Shown: one piece after another, positions 46,562 to 58,668 of the stretch
Layout of the letters: every line of letters starts with the position of its first letter
How positions within the stretch are numbered: position 1 is the stretch's first letter
Assembly (NCBI GenBank): GCA_947034895.1
Contig: OX344764.1
Span: forward strand, 73,203,348-73,267,347
DNA length: 64,000 nucleotides
Direction of reading: 5' to 3'
Origin: Rhytidiadelphus loreus
Taxonomy: Eukaryota; Streptophyta; Bryopsida; Hypnales; Hylocomiaceae
Notes under the pieces: model-generated
What the model was told of the DNA's origin: nothing
Database searches by the model: none
What the model saw: the letters and a program-made list of their open reading frames with translations, nothing else
Made by a program: the position numbers and the translations under genes

Positions 46562-46686
46562 AGTGCTCGCTCTCTAAAAGTATGTATCTCCTGAAATGTA
46601 CACTATTTGTACATTTTGCTTTTTCTTTGCTTGAACAATGTACAATTGGTGTACATTTCAAGAGGTGAATGCTTTTAGTGACCACT
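46562..46686. mobile_element. Near-perfect palindromic MITE, 125 bp
   Basis: The left half (AGTGCTCGC...CTCCTGAAATGTACAC) pairs with the right half (GTGTACATTTCAAGAGG...AGTGACCACT) through over 45 bp, leaving a short T-rich loop. A transcript would form a long hairpin of the kind that can feed small-RNA processing. Confidence 0.75.
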
Positions 46687-46727
46687 GTGTTTTAATTTCA
46701 AAAATTCCTAACTAAGGTAGGAGGTCT

Positions 46728-46850
46728 TAAAACAGACCTTACTCTAAAAGTGTCCTCTAGTGTAGAGGTACATTTTGCTTTCTCCAATGCACCAACAGTG
46801 AACATTTCACACTTTTAGTGACCACTATGTCTAAACTTTAAAAATTCATA
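46728..46850. repeat. Second, diverged copy of the palindromic unit
   Basis: Repeats GACCTTACTCTAAAAGTGTC, GTACATTTTGCTTTCTCC and TTTTAGTGACCACTATGT in the same order as 46562-46700. The pair looks like a tandem duplication of about 140 bp, with the palindrome in this copy eroded. Confidence 0.6.
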
Positions 46851-48373
46851 ACTCTTTGCACAAAGGTTCAAAATATATGAAACGACTTGGGTTAGATGCC
46901 AATTCCATTTGTTTTTCATGGAAATTTACTGAAAAATATTTTAAGAAGTCTAACCTCTCCAAATTAATTTCCAGGTCTTATATGGACGCTTTATGGACCT
47001 CCTACCCTTATCCCTTCAAAAATACCAACCAATCTATTTCAAAAAAACAGTTGGTTGGGGGTTGAAGATAAATTTAAAATTCAATGATGTGGTAGGGTCT
47101 AACCAGATATGACTACATATATGGATATGGGATCCATATATACATGTAGTAATATAGATGTTGACAAGGATGCCAAATTATCCGATATCTTTTGTTAACA
47201 ACTTGAATTGATACCAATATTTCAATTCTTGGATTTTTGAAAAAATAATTAAAAGTTAGACTAAGATGTTTGGATTCAATTTTATTGAGGCTTGAGGCTT
47301 TGACAAATTAAATGATTATCCACTCAAAGGTACTAGCACTACAATCTTCATTCACAATAAGTTCACATTTATTCAAATAAGGCAACAAGACAATGTGCAA
47401 TTTTAATTAGCTAAAGACGTGGCTAGGTATTTGGAAATTATAGAACATGATGGTAAGACATTAATGAACATGATGCAATTTAGAAACTTTTACATAATCT
47501 ATACAACAAATTGTAAACTCTTTATAGACAAACTTTCGATTTTTGACAAATCACATTTCTATAATTCTAAAACTAAATATGAATCTTTCTTCTAATATAG
47601 GATTAAACTCAATATCTTTCAATAGAAATAGAAAAAGGCTATTTTACTTAAGATGTCAAGGTCAAAAAAATGAAGACTCCACTTTGTCATTTGTCGAGAG
47701 AGTTGGAGATGACTTTGAGACCTCTACCTATACTATCATTGAGGCTAATATGTGAAAATAATATTCTAACCCCTAAAAGACCTAGATGTTCAAATTTTGA
47801 ACAATGGATGAAGTCAAGCATGTTCTTAGTACACAACATCTTAATTTTTTCATTTCTCTAAATGTTTATAGATTCTTGTATTAATTTTTCTTACATTTGT
47901 ACATTATTGATTTTCAAAATAATTCTTTGTAGGTAGTCTATACTTCAAGGAACTTAAGTATGTTTCACTTCAAAAAGCAACCTTTTTAGTTCAAAAAATG
48001 ACCTTTCAAAAACGATTTCAATAAAGAAGTAAAATAAAAATCTTTAAAAACATTGTAGTTAACATTTTGAATTCAAAGAGAATTTATCTATAACAAATAC
48101 AAATATTCAATCTATAATCAATTTTACAAGGAATTTTCAATTTTAAACTTCAAATTTTACTGAAAAATATGAATTAGTGAAACAATTGATTTAATGGTAT
48201 AAATATGATCTATGAAATGTATTTTGCAATTTATATTGAACATCATCATTAAATTATGATTTCAAGTTGTATTTTCTAGTATTTCTTTACAATTTTGGAA
48301 TCTATATTATTTTCTAGTATTTAAGGAATTAATACACTGAAAACAAAATTTGACATGACCATGTATAATAGAC
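46851..48373. other. AT-rich intergenic stretch
   Basis: No gene. A string at about 47768 (TAACCCCTAAAAGACC) resembles a family A terminus, preceded by CTAA and not TTAA. Confidence 0.35.
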
Positions 48374-48656
48374 ATTAGATGGGATTCAGGTCTTCCAGAG
48401 GGCCGTGAGTTCCCAAGTGATGAAATCGCCGAAATGGCGTTCCCAGCGCAGCGCGGCAGCTGTCTGATGTGGCATGGAGATTGCCACGTCATTACCAGAA
48501 GAAAAAAAAAACTCTTTTTTTTGCATTTGAAGACTAATTTTTTTTTTTTTTTCAAAAAATAAATAAATCTGACAGCGGCATTCTTTCACTGCCGGGGGAA
48601 CAACGTCGGGAACAGCTCTGAAACGGCCCTTTGGGACCCCAAAATCTCATTTAATG
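48374..48656. mobile_element. GC-rich-ended MITE, second copy, 283 bp
   Basis: Ends are CATTAGATGGGATTCAGG...GAGGGCCGT and (reverse complement) CATTAAATGAGATTTTGG...AAGGGCCGT. The centre holds AAAAAACTC and T-runs like the copy at 27693-27982, and both contain a CCACGT core (GGAGATTGCCACGTCA here, ATTCCACGTCAGC there). More diverged than that copy. Confidence 0.65.
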
Positions 48657-49031
48657 ATTAGATCCTCATTGAACAATAAGCAAATGTCTCAAGGCAAATG
48701 TTCACCCTTTAGATTGAATCATGCCTTTCATTGTGAAATGGTCAAACATCATGTTTGAGCTAATTTAGCCTTTTAAATTGTGTTCAAATATCAATCTTAT
48801 ATTTTTTTTAATATGTGGTATTATAGATTGTCTATCGTTCATTTGCAAAAAAAATTCAATTTGTTTTGTGAAAAACTATGATTATTATATTTTTATAGCA
48901 AAAAATAAAAATGCATTAGTAAATATAACAAAACAATTCAATTAATTTGAGGTAAAAATATTATAGAAATTGATGTGAAGATTTATCAATTCATTATTTT
49001 ATATTTTTGCATCCAAAAAACCCTTGGTTAA

Positions 49032-50054
49032 CCCTAAACGTCCAAATTCTTCTCCAAAATTCACGATTTCAAAAAAATCATCAAAAAGTATTAATTGGAA
49101 GAATATTTTGGAATTCATATACAAATAAAAGTTGTAGATTCTGAGTTGTAGATTCCATCCGTACGGTTAGATTCAACAATGCTATCACCAATATTTTTTT
49201 ATAAATTTTGAAAGGGAATATTAAAAATTCCTTCTAAATTCAATTACAAACAAAATATTATCATTTTTTAAGTAAAACTTGTTGGAATGGATTTGAAATC
49301 AGGTTCTCTTCATATTGTGATTTTTTGAAATTTTTGTATTCTTAAAATCTATAACTTCATTTTTGCAAATCCAGTTCTTAACTAGAGTGGCAATGCAATT
49401 TGGGCTTGGTCAACCACTTGACATTCTTCTACATTTGTAATTTTAGAAAAATATGTACTCTCCTAACACCAAATCCAACCATTACATAGAAGAACAAGTT
49501 GATAAAGTATCTCCACAAATAAGGATGACTTTCATCCAAGCAAAATGAGAAAGAACCAAAAATTTCACTCTGTTCATTGTCTAGAAATTGGACGTCGGAG
49601 TGCTTAGGGGATAATGACCTTGAAGTCAAATGCTACTATCAAGCTAAATTAAACCTTTTACATAATTGATAAGCAAAATTTTGATATTTTAATCTTGTAT
49701 TGTACTATATTTTCTATTGATGTTGATTCTCTTAAAAGTAAAAATTGAAACCAAAATTATATCAATTCTAATATATTAGAATACTTTGAAAAATTTATCA
49801 TAAATTGATGTTTGAATGTAAGATACATAATTTGTAATTTAAATTAAAACATCATTTAAAAAGAAGTTCACATGATATTGTGTAATTTGGATTTTAACAC
49901 ATAGAGCTTGCAAAATTTCAAAATGGACTAGAAATAAAATTCGTATTGTCAAATTTTCTTCGTTTAAATCAAATACCTGAAGTAGTTATTTTAGAAATTA
50001 CAATCAAGGTTGACCAAGGTGCATCCACTTTGGGGATACTTGAACCTTCAAGGG
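49032..50054. mobile_element. Possible TTAA-flanked element, 1023 bp
   Basis: CCCTAAACGTCCAAATT at the left and, inverted, CCCTTGAAGGTTCAAG at the right, each beside TTAA (49028-49031, 50055-50058). Ends match only weakly and no second full copy was found here, so the pairing is tentative. Confidence 0.4.
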
Positions 50055-50058
50055 TTAA

Positions 50059-51795
50059 AAGTTTGCCTTCCAACACATTTTTGAGAAAACATGGACTTGA
50101 GACTTGGTGCAAAGCTCTCCTTGGTCTTCTCCTTCTATGCAACATCTATTATTCAAGCATCTATGGTAACTAAACTTAACTTCAACTGTTTTTTAAACCA
50201 AATCTTGTGTATTCCTATCTAGCATGTACTACCTTTGTTGATGAGAGCCTAGTGCAATTATTAGTACACCTAAGTTTAGTACTTTGAAATTTTATAGTTT
50301 ATACATAATGTATCCAAAAAATAAGGATAAAATAATATAAGATTATCTTTTGACTTCTAACAAGACCCAACATTAACTTAGACAATTTGACCCCTAAAGA
50401 TTCAAAACTCATTGAATGGATTTTTAATTAAGACTTTGGGCAAGGTCCTATGATGTCAAATTTTATTGTGATTTTTCAAAACTTTTTTTGAAGGCAAGGG
50501 AATGTACTAGACTTCTAAGAATATAGTTTTTACTTCATTTGGTGCTAGGTGAAAAAGTTATGTGCAAAATGTTCTAGCCAACTAACTAAAAAGAGGAAAA
50601 GAAAGAGCAAATATCAAGAATTAATTTTTCCCCCTCATAGGATAAATTTATACCTATATGGAATATTTGGATTAATTATATTTGGATTAATTATTTAAAA
50701 GTTATCTAAAGTCGAGTGATTGCAAGAAACACTTGTCCTATTTCTTGTCCCCTTGCCCTTAAAAATTGTCTTTTTGCTCATAACTTTTGCATTGTTTGTC
50801 CATTTGGCATAAAATTTGGAATGAAGGTAGATGCTAAAGTTGCAAACCTTGAGTGATTTTCTTAAAAATTTAAAAATTAGTTTACTATTTTTAACTTGCT
50901 CCTGATTGGGTGTCTACCTTGGCCATTTGGGGGGGGGGGGGGTAGTCCTATTTTTGACCCAAAAATGCGAATTTGAAGCCACAAATTGGACATGTTGGAG
51001 GTCTACTAACACTAAAAGGGCTAACAATGAGTTTTTATGAAAATAGCATCATGTTGATTGCACACATGGGGTCAAAGTGACCTTCCTTTGCGCAAAAGCT
51101 ACGAAGAAGGAAAAAATTTCCTTCATGAATTTTTTGGTGCAATGCGAGCGCAATCTTCTTTAGCAAAATGAATTTTTTATGGAGTTTTTTTGAATTTTTT
51201 TTGAATTACTAAAAATGAAAATCTCTATAGACCCCTTTTCTGCTATTTTTTGCTCCCAGTGGCTTTTGCAATACTTTGTAGTAGTCCGTAGTACTGCATA
51301 GTACAACATAGTACTAAATCAACGGTGTAGATCTGCAGGCACCTTCAATCAACGGTGCAGATTTGTCGAGGCGCTTCTAATACATAGTGTTACTAATATT
51401 GCATAGTACTACCAGTTCTATGGTCAAAAAATGCAGTTTTGACGGAAAAACGTGAAGTGTTTCTTGCAACTACCTAGTCTTGTTTTTTGGGCAAGTAAGG
51501 CATCTTTTTGAAAAAATAACGTATAGAATTCATTTTTGAACTCAGTTTTAAAAATAATTCTTAAAAACACAAACGTTCATAGGGTGCAGATTATTTTGAA
51601 ATTAAAACAATCTCATTGTTACAATTGAATGCTTCAATACCATTTGGGGACTATCAATGGTTTCATTTTCCCTTCCATTATGTACTACTAAACAATTTTT
51701 TTTAAGAATTAAAATTATTTTTATCCTAGATTTTCAACTCAATTCTCCATTGTAGACATTTAAACCTTGAAACCCTATAGGTGCAACAAATTTAA
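50059..51795. other. AT-rich intergenic stretch with G14 tract
   Basis: A run of 14 G lies at 50929-50942. At 51290-51420 strings TAGTACTRCATAGTAC and ATCAACGGTGYAGAT are repeated. TGACCCCTAAAG at about 50389 and TTTTAGGAGTTA at about 52765 may be the ends of an old family A copy that received the 51796-52256 insertion. Confidence 0.4.
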
Positions 51796-52256
51796 CCCTA
51801 AAAAGACATTGCAAGCCCCGTAGGCATTTTGAAACTAAGAAAATGTAGATTCATTGATCTTTTTTTACTCCATTAAAATTGTAATTTTTGTGACACTTGA
51901 AGATAGCATCTTAAAAACTCAAAATACACCATGTTGGAACTTTTTCTATTGAATTTCTCTTGGTGTGAGCTCAAGGAATACATCAATTACACTATGATGT
52001 TTTTCACTATTGTTTCCATTTTTCTTAAAAATTTCATACTATTTTGAGTATTTTGCAATAACTATGGTTCTTACAAAGAAATTTCTTTAAAAAATCATAC
52101 AAAATTCAATTTGGTATTTTTAATCATGAAAAAATGAGATTAAATTTTAGACATATATTACTACATGTCAAAAATATCAAAATTTTGAAGTGTGTGTTTT
52201 AATGTAGAATTCTAATGAAGTGTGACCAAGATTGGACATTAAATGTTCTTTAAGGG
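51796..52256. mobile_element. Family B TTAA-flanked element, 461 bp
   Basis: Starts CCCTAAAAAGACATT, ends (reverse complement) CCCTTAAAGAACATT, with TTAA at 51792-51795 and 52257-52260. The interior is the inverse of 41080-41430. Confidence 0.7.
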
Positions 52257-52274
52257 TTAAGTTAAAGGACAACA

Positions 52275-52522
52275 GTGCTAGTATGTGAACTTGAGAGCCT
52301 TGAGCCTAAGCACATAGGTACTCTACAACTATTGGAGATGTCTATAACATATATACTTATAATATAAACATCCTATAACCATGAAAGGTGCTTATAACAT
52401 AGGTACCTACAACATAGACACCTAAAATATAAACATCCTATAACTATAGAAGGTGTTTATAACATAGGAGTCTAGGCTCCTATGCTCAGAGGCTTAAGAT
52501 CCTAGGCTCACATGATAGCAAC
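52275..52522. mobile_element. Hairpin MITE, GTGCTA-type ends, 248 bp
   Basis: The left end GTGCTAGTATGTGAACTTG pairs with the right end, whose reverse complement is GTTGCTATCATGTGAGCCT. The interior has repeated TATAACATAGGTACC and ATAAACATCCTATAAC units. A second copy lies at 61776-61987. Confidence 0.65.
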
Positions 52523-53839
52523 CATGAGTTAAGTGATATCAAAGTATGAAAACTTAATAAGAAAAAAGGTGAACCATTTTTTTCCTTTTCACTTTGAATA
52601 CTAGTTTTTTACAATCTACATGGACAAAGTGTCTAAGATTTATTTCACTCATTCTCACTTCAAGTTCCAACAATTGAATATGCAAAAAAGGTAATAGTTT
52701 CTTTTGCATCGTAGCTCTTTGTACTAGAAATATTTGAAGTGATTCTTGGTTGAAAACATAGTCATAAACTTTTAGGAGTTACTAATAGGATCCATGCCCA
52801 AATGCTCATTTGGATGATAATAGATGCAACTAAGATATACGACTTGTTTCCAACTAGGGTTCCATTTGCATAAGATAGAATGACCTATTTTCATGAACAG
52901 GGGGAATATGATGTCAACTGGGGCCTTCATTATTGTCTCATGAATAACACATTGACCCTAATGAAGTTGCTAAGACTAATTTTTTGTTTTACGCTTTTTA
53001 GAAATACGTTTGCTTACATATCAAGAACAAGTCGCATTGTAATCTACACTTCTTTAATTTCTACTAATTCCAAACTTGATGGAAAATTACCAAAAAATGT
53101 TGCAATCTTCATTATTTCTATTCCCTAATTGGAAAAGTTAACCCCCCCCCATCAATATTCAATCAAACATATGCTAAACATGGGTTTTGTTTTTCGTTTT
53201 TTATGAAGTGCTAAGGTCACAATATGAAATGTTATAGTGTTGCTCGTCAACATTCATTGACATATTGGATAGAAAATATATCACATATTTATAATTATGT
53301 TTTCATTCACGATCAGACAATTTCATCCAAGTTTTATTTGAAATTTGAATTTTTTTGATGAAAAAACCTTATGATTTGCTGTCATTTTTTAGCCGAATGA
53401 TTATTTTTGGTGCAATCTTGCACTATTCCACACACCCAAAAAGCCCCATGCTACAATGCTTCACCTTGTCGGAAATAGGTCGTATACCATATGATGCAGG
53501 AAAAAGACCCGACCAAATTTCTGGTATCATACGTCCGCTGCCAGAGCGCATCTAATCTTTGCTGATGAAGTCCGTCCGATCCCACCCAGCTATCATGACA
53601 CCAACTGAAGACAGCAATTGATGAGTAAAATCCAATTCTCAAGTACTTAGATACTCACAACCTAAGCTCACTTAACTTACAGACAGCTTGAATGGAATGA
53701 TGTGAAAAATTAGAAGAGGCACTAGTACTACTCTGCAAAATCAACCCCATTGATTGATCCCCTTGCACGGCTCTCACGCAATTTTATGGCCGCACTACGG
53801 CACTACGGCACTAGATCGATGTCTACTCACCATTAATTT
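52523..53839. other. Intergenic stretch, no supported gene
   Basis: A run of 10 C occurs at about 53140-53150 and a duplicated CACTACGGCA at about 53795-53810. GAAAACATAGTC with TTTTAGGAGTTA near 52755-52775 is a decayed family A right end. Confidence 0.4.
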
Positions 53840-54590
53840 AACAATGCTAACCAACTTGTTATAAGTCGCATCAACTAAGTAATTTAAGTGAAGTTTATAA
53901 TCATGCCACGATAGTAGTTGAGTGCTATCTCTAGGACAAGTACTAATCATCACTACACAAGCCTACATCCTAGATTCCTACACTTTTTAAATTTCTTTAG
54001 GTTGCTTAGTTTGAAAATGCTAAATAACCTATTATGAGTCGCATTAATAAAGTAATTTGAGTGAAGTTATAATCACTCTACTAATGATAGTAGTGGAGTT
54101 GTTGAGTGCTCTCCTTCAATCTTTAGGACAAGTACTAATCACCACTACACGAGCATATGTCTTAGATTCCTATACTTTTTTTAATTTCTTTAGGTTGCTT
54201 AGTGTGAAAATGCTAAATAACTTGTTAAAAGTTGCATTAATAGAGTAATTTTAAGTGGAATTATACTCACACCATGATAGCAATGGAGTGGTTGAGTGCT
54301 CTCTATTTAGGACAAATACTAATCATCTTCACATGAGCCTACATGAGCCTAGATTCCTACACTTTTTTAATTTCTTTAGGTTGCTTAGTTAAAATATGCT
54401 AAATAACATGTTATGAGTTGCAATAATAGAGTAATTTAAGTGAAGTTATAATCACTCCACTAATGATAGTAGTGGAGAGGTTGAGCTCTCTCTAGGACAT
54501 GTACTAATCATCCCCCCATTCAACAAGCCTACATCCTAGATTCCTACATTTTTAAAAATTTCTTTAGGGTGCTTGGTTTAATATAAGGAG
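53840..54590 (+). repeat. Tandem repeat, about 190-bp unit, four copies
   Basis: GTTGCTTAG marks unit boundaries at 54001, 54194 and 54380, with degenerate GTGCTTGG at about 54569. Each unit shares ATGCTAAATAAC, TTATGAGTYGCA, AGTAATTTAAGTGAAGTT, GATAGTAGTGGAG, GGACAAGTACTAATCA, CCTAGATTCCTACACTTTTT and ATTTCTTTAG. Confidence 0.85.
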
Positions 54591-56265
54591 GCTTGATTAA
54601 AAAATGATTAAAAATTAAATTCTATGACATGGGTGAATGTCTACAAGACTAAAATTCAAAAATTGTTTTATTTCTATCATTAGATGGATTTTTATTTAGT
54701 AGTAGCAAATGCTTTATTGCTTTAATATCACATTTTGGTATAATTGTACTCCTTAAGAACACACTTCAAATTTATGTACATGTGTGATTGAATGTCATTG
54801 TCTATCATTTTCTAAAATACTTGTGTGATATGAGTTTTTAAGTCTTGAGTTTGTAGAAATAAGAAACAATTAGATGTTTGAATCAAGAGGAATCATTACT
54901 AATTTTGATGAGATTATTCTTCCATCTTAGATGAATTGAGAACTTTAGTGAGCCTCCTCAAAATATTCCACCTATCACTTTTGATAAACTCGTTTTAAAA
55001 ACATTATTCATTTAGCATTCTTCAAGCATTGAAATAAAGACAAGAAGATAATAGACTGGTGCATAGAAAATGCATTGTAGCTTGTTATCTAACCCTTCAT
55101 TTGGAGGGGGCAAAAAAGTATACCATAGCTTTCTAGTATCTTAGGCAACTTTCTACCTAATAATTTATCATAAGTACAAAAAATACTTAGGTAATCCAAA
55201 AAATAGCATATTAGAATTGGAAAATTTAAAATATAATTAAAATAAGTTGGGCATTCGTCTAAGTTGTTCTTACAATTTTTAGACAGTTGCTGCTATTTTC
55301 ATCTATGGTGGTTGCATTTACCTAAACTCTCTACTTTGTATGTTAGGGTTTGTTGCATGTTTTATTTGTGGGAGATTATGCTTTAGAATGGTCAAAATGG
55401 TAAGGCAAAAAACTTTGTAGTGTATGTTAATAATTATTGAAGAAGAAATGCAAGATTGTGTAGAGCAAGTGTTATATATATATATATATTTATTTATTTT
55501 CAAGGGGAAAACTAGGTTAGCAATTTCCCCCAAATCTAGGTACCTTTTTATTATTTATTTTCTAACCAAGTTTCTAGGAAGCTACCGTACACAATGCAAA
55601 CTTCCATTAAGTTATTATGATTTTAATGTAGAGTTTGAAAAGGCATAAATGGGATGGAATAAAATAAGCTAGGGAATCAAGTCTTATATGTAGAATCAAG
55701 TCTGACAGACAAATCATAATAGACTAAAAATTATGAGAATCAATTTGGACAAGTAGAATTAAGTCTTGCATGTACATTATAATAGACTAAAAAGTCTAAG
55801 AATCAATTGGACATGCAAATTATACATGATTTATTATTATTGGGATCTTGAGTCTGACATATTTTGTCTTGGATTTTCAATTTCGTCTTTTTTCATAATC
55901 ATTATCCCCTCCTCATGCTATGATATCTCTACTTTACAAATATATCTCTATTGAACAAAGGAAGATAAGTGAAGTTTGAAACTTGTCAAGTTTGCTAAAT
56001 CAACTATGGCTCCTCAAATTGTAGGCCATTATTGAAATGCGCTTGACTCCCCCAACTATGGTAATCATCGATGACTTTATTCCTAATTATGGGCTATTCT
56101 AAAAACCAACAATAACTCTTCCAATTGAAAGTGATTATAAACATCATCTATAACCCTCTAGAAATTTTAAGTGGCTACAAAATCAACCATGATTCCTCCA
56201 ATTGTGAGTAATAATAAAATTAGTTGTAATCCCTTCCAATCTTCCACTTTTGAGTCATAGATTGG
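54591..56265. other. AT-rich intergenic stretch
   Basis: A TA microsatellite lies at about 55472-55489. At 55640-55800 AGAATCAAGTC-type strings recur three times. No gene is supported. Confidence 0.4.
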
Positions 56266-57140
56266 GAGGAGTTACGGCTATAACTCCCCTAATTGTGAGC
56301 CCCAATTGTGAATATTTATTGAAATCAACTCGTCCAACAATGGTGAGTGACTTGTTGAAAATCAACAATGACTCTACAACTCCTCCAATTGTCATTTGCT
56401 TATTGAAATCTTAGCTCCAACAACTCCCCCAATTTTGAGCCCCAATTTTGAGTATTTATTGAAATCAACTACTCCAACAATGGTGAGTGATTTGTTGAAA
56501 ATCATCAATGACTTCACAACTCCCCCACTTGTGATTTGTTTATTGAAATCTAGCCCCAACAACTCCCCCAATTGTAAGTCCCAAATTTTGAGTATTCATT
56601 GAAATCAACTACCCCAACAATGGTGAGTGATTTGTTGAAAATCATCAATGACTCCACACCTCCCCCAATTGTGATTTGCTTATTGAAATCTAGCTCCAAC
56701 AACTCCCCCAATTTTGAGCCCCAATTTTGAGTATTTATTGAAATCAACTACCCCAACAATGGTTAGTGATTTGTTGAAAATCATCAATGACTCCACACCT
56801 CCCCCACTTGTGATTTGCTTATTGAAATCTAGCTCCAACAACTCCCCCAATTTTGAGCCCCAATTGTGAGTATTTATTGAAATCAACTATCCCAACAATG
56901 GTGAGTGATTTGTTGAAAATCATCAATGACTTCACAACTCCCCCAATTGTCATTTGCTTATTGAAATCTAGCTCCAACAACTCCCCCAATTTTGAACCCC
57001 AATTACTATTGTTAATTGAAACCAACTCCCCCAATTGTGATTTGCTTATTGAAATCTCCAATGACTCCCCCAATTGTGAGCCCCAATTATGCGTGTTAAT
57101 TGAAACCGACTCCCCCAATTGTGGTTTGCTTAATGAAATC
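56266..57140 (+). repeat. Tandem repeat, 139-bp unit, at the edge of the gene island
   Basis: About five full units, first traces at about 56170. Unit hallmarks: CAACAACTCCCCCAATTTTG, AGCCCCAATT, GAGTATTTATTGAAATCAAC, AACAATGGTGAGTGATTTGT and TCATCAATGACT. Since 139 is not a multiple of three, the same peptide pattern appears in successive frames, so the minus-strand open frames here are repeat products. The last copies shorten into CAATTGTGATTTGCTTATTG units and end about 1.5 kb before the MATE start codon. Confidence 0.85.
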
Positions 57141-57179
57141 CCCCACGATTCCCCCCAAGACGAAACTTTGGGAGGAAAA

Positions 57180-58668
57180 ACTGTCTACCGAAAGAGCCCG
57201 GCACCGGCACCGGCACCGGCGGGCGGGCGGGGACAAGCCAAAGCCGACGGAAGACCGAAAAGACTGTAGCCCCTGGACTCGCCTGCCTGGATAGATTTGC
57301 TTCCAGGCAGTCGGAGCCTGCCCCGATCTATCCTTGTCTGCCAGTAACTAGAAATCAGTTACACTCCAAAGACCGAGCTGGAGCTCCGTCGACTCGATCA
57401 TCCTTCCCCGGCCACGCAGCGCATCAGTCCGCCTGCCTGCCTGCCTCTCCATCACCACAAAAGCAACAGGCCCGCTTCCTCTTCAGCTCATTCCCAAGTT
57501 CAGTACTCCAGGGGGCCTAGCCTGGCTTGGCTTGACTGGCGGCTTCCACTCACTCACTCACTCACTCGCTCACTCGCTTGCCGTTACAAGTAGTGGAATT
57601 GCCTTAAATTACACCCCGATTTGCTCCTTCCCAGTAACTCAGAGTCCCACTTCCACCTTCTCGCATTCACCCAGGCCAGTGGTGGCTGCGAATCCGCTCC
57701 CGGATGAACCCAATCCTCCGTCGTGTGCTTGCCCTGCCTGCCTGTCTGCCTCCCTCCCTGCCTGCCTGCCTGGGAGAACGAAGTCTGGGATTCCCGATTC
57801 GTCAAGCCTCACTGGCGTGAGTGGGACCATCGTGCAGCTAGCTCACCGCTACTTAGCTTGACTCTAGATTGTCTCTAGTCCACTTGAATGTGGCGGCGCT
57901 GTGGTGTAATAGCTTTTATACTAGCGTCTGGTTCGGTGGACGAAGATTAGTGAGAGCTTGGTTTGGGTGTTTTGCTCCTGGAGGTCGCTCGGGTTGCATT
58001 CGTGCTTGTGGTGTACCGGAGTTTTCGTATTCGATTGCATTCTGGGAGTGGGGTGGGGTGGGGTGGAGTGGAGTGGGGTGGGTGCCGTAGTACGTGGAGA
58101 TCATTCAGCTTGCGGAAGTGGTTGAGAGTGGGGTGCGTTGATAGCATTTGGGGGAGTGTTTGGCTGAGAAGTGCGTTGATAACGTTTTCGGAAGTGTGTG
58201 CTTGGAGGTGCGTTGACAGCGTGTTGTGACTTTTGTCTCGTGTCTGGGTTCGGCTTTTGGTGGGGAGGGAATTGGGTGGTGTGGGGTGCCATTTGTGCGG
58301 TTGGTGGAGTGGAGGTATTGGTTCAAGGAGTTTTTTTCGGTTTTTGGTTTTCGGGGTTAGCCAGGATTCGGGTCAGGATGAGTGAGGAGGGGGGGAGTCC
58401 TGGAGGGTGCTGCACTGGGGGTCGTATGCTCCCGCCACCGGTGGTTTGTTTGAATTCGCAGTTGCCTTACAATACTAGTAGCGCTCGTAGAGGGTGATTT
58501 CGAGTCGGTGCTGCGAGGGTGATTGTGAGAGAATCGATCTCCTGGTGAGTTTGCGTGATTTCGTGGTGGATTGGCTATTGCCAGCGCTGTGAATTTCCCA
58601 TCGCCGATCGCGCGCGGTGGCGTTTCGAATCGGAGGGATTAAAGAAGTGTGTTAGAGGGGAGCACAAG
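57180..58668 (+). promoter_or_regulatory. GC-rich upstream region of the MATE gene
   Basis: Base composition changes abruptly at about 57150. It contains (GGCACC)n with GCGG repeats at about 57197-57231, CCTG runs at about 57430 and 57740-57775, a CACT run at about 57548-57575, and GGGGTGGGGTGGGGTGG at about 58048-58070, which could form a G-quadruplex. A GTGCGTTGAYARCGT motif occurs three times at about 58131-58222. No TATA box is evident, and transcription start and any 5'-UTR intron cannot be placed. Small open frames here are low-complexity and not supported. Confidence 0.5.

Noticed and set aside
56550..57118. Three overlapping minus-strand open frames with nearly identical peptides
   Set aside because: They come from the 139-bp tandem repeat read in successive frames.
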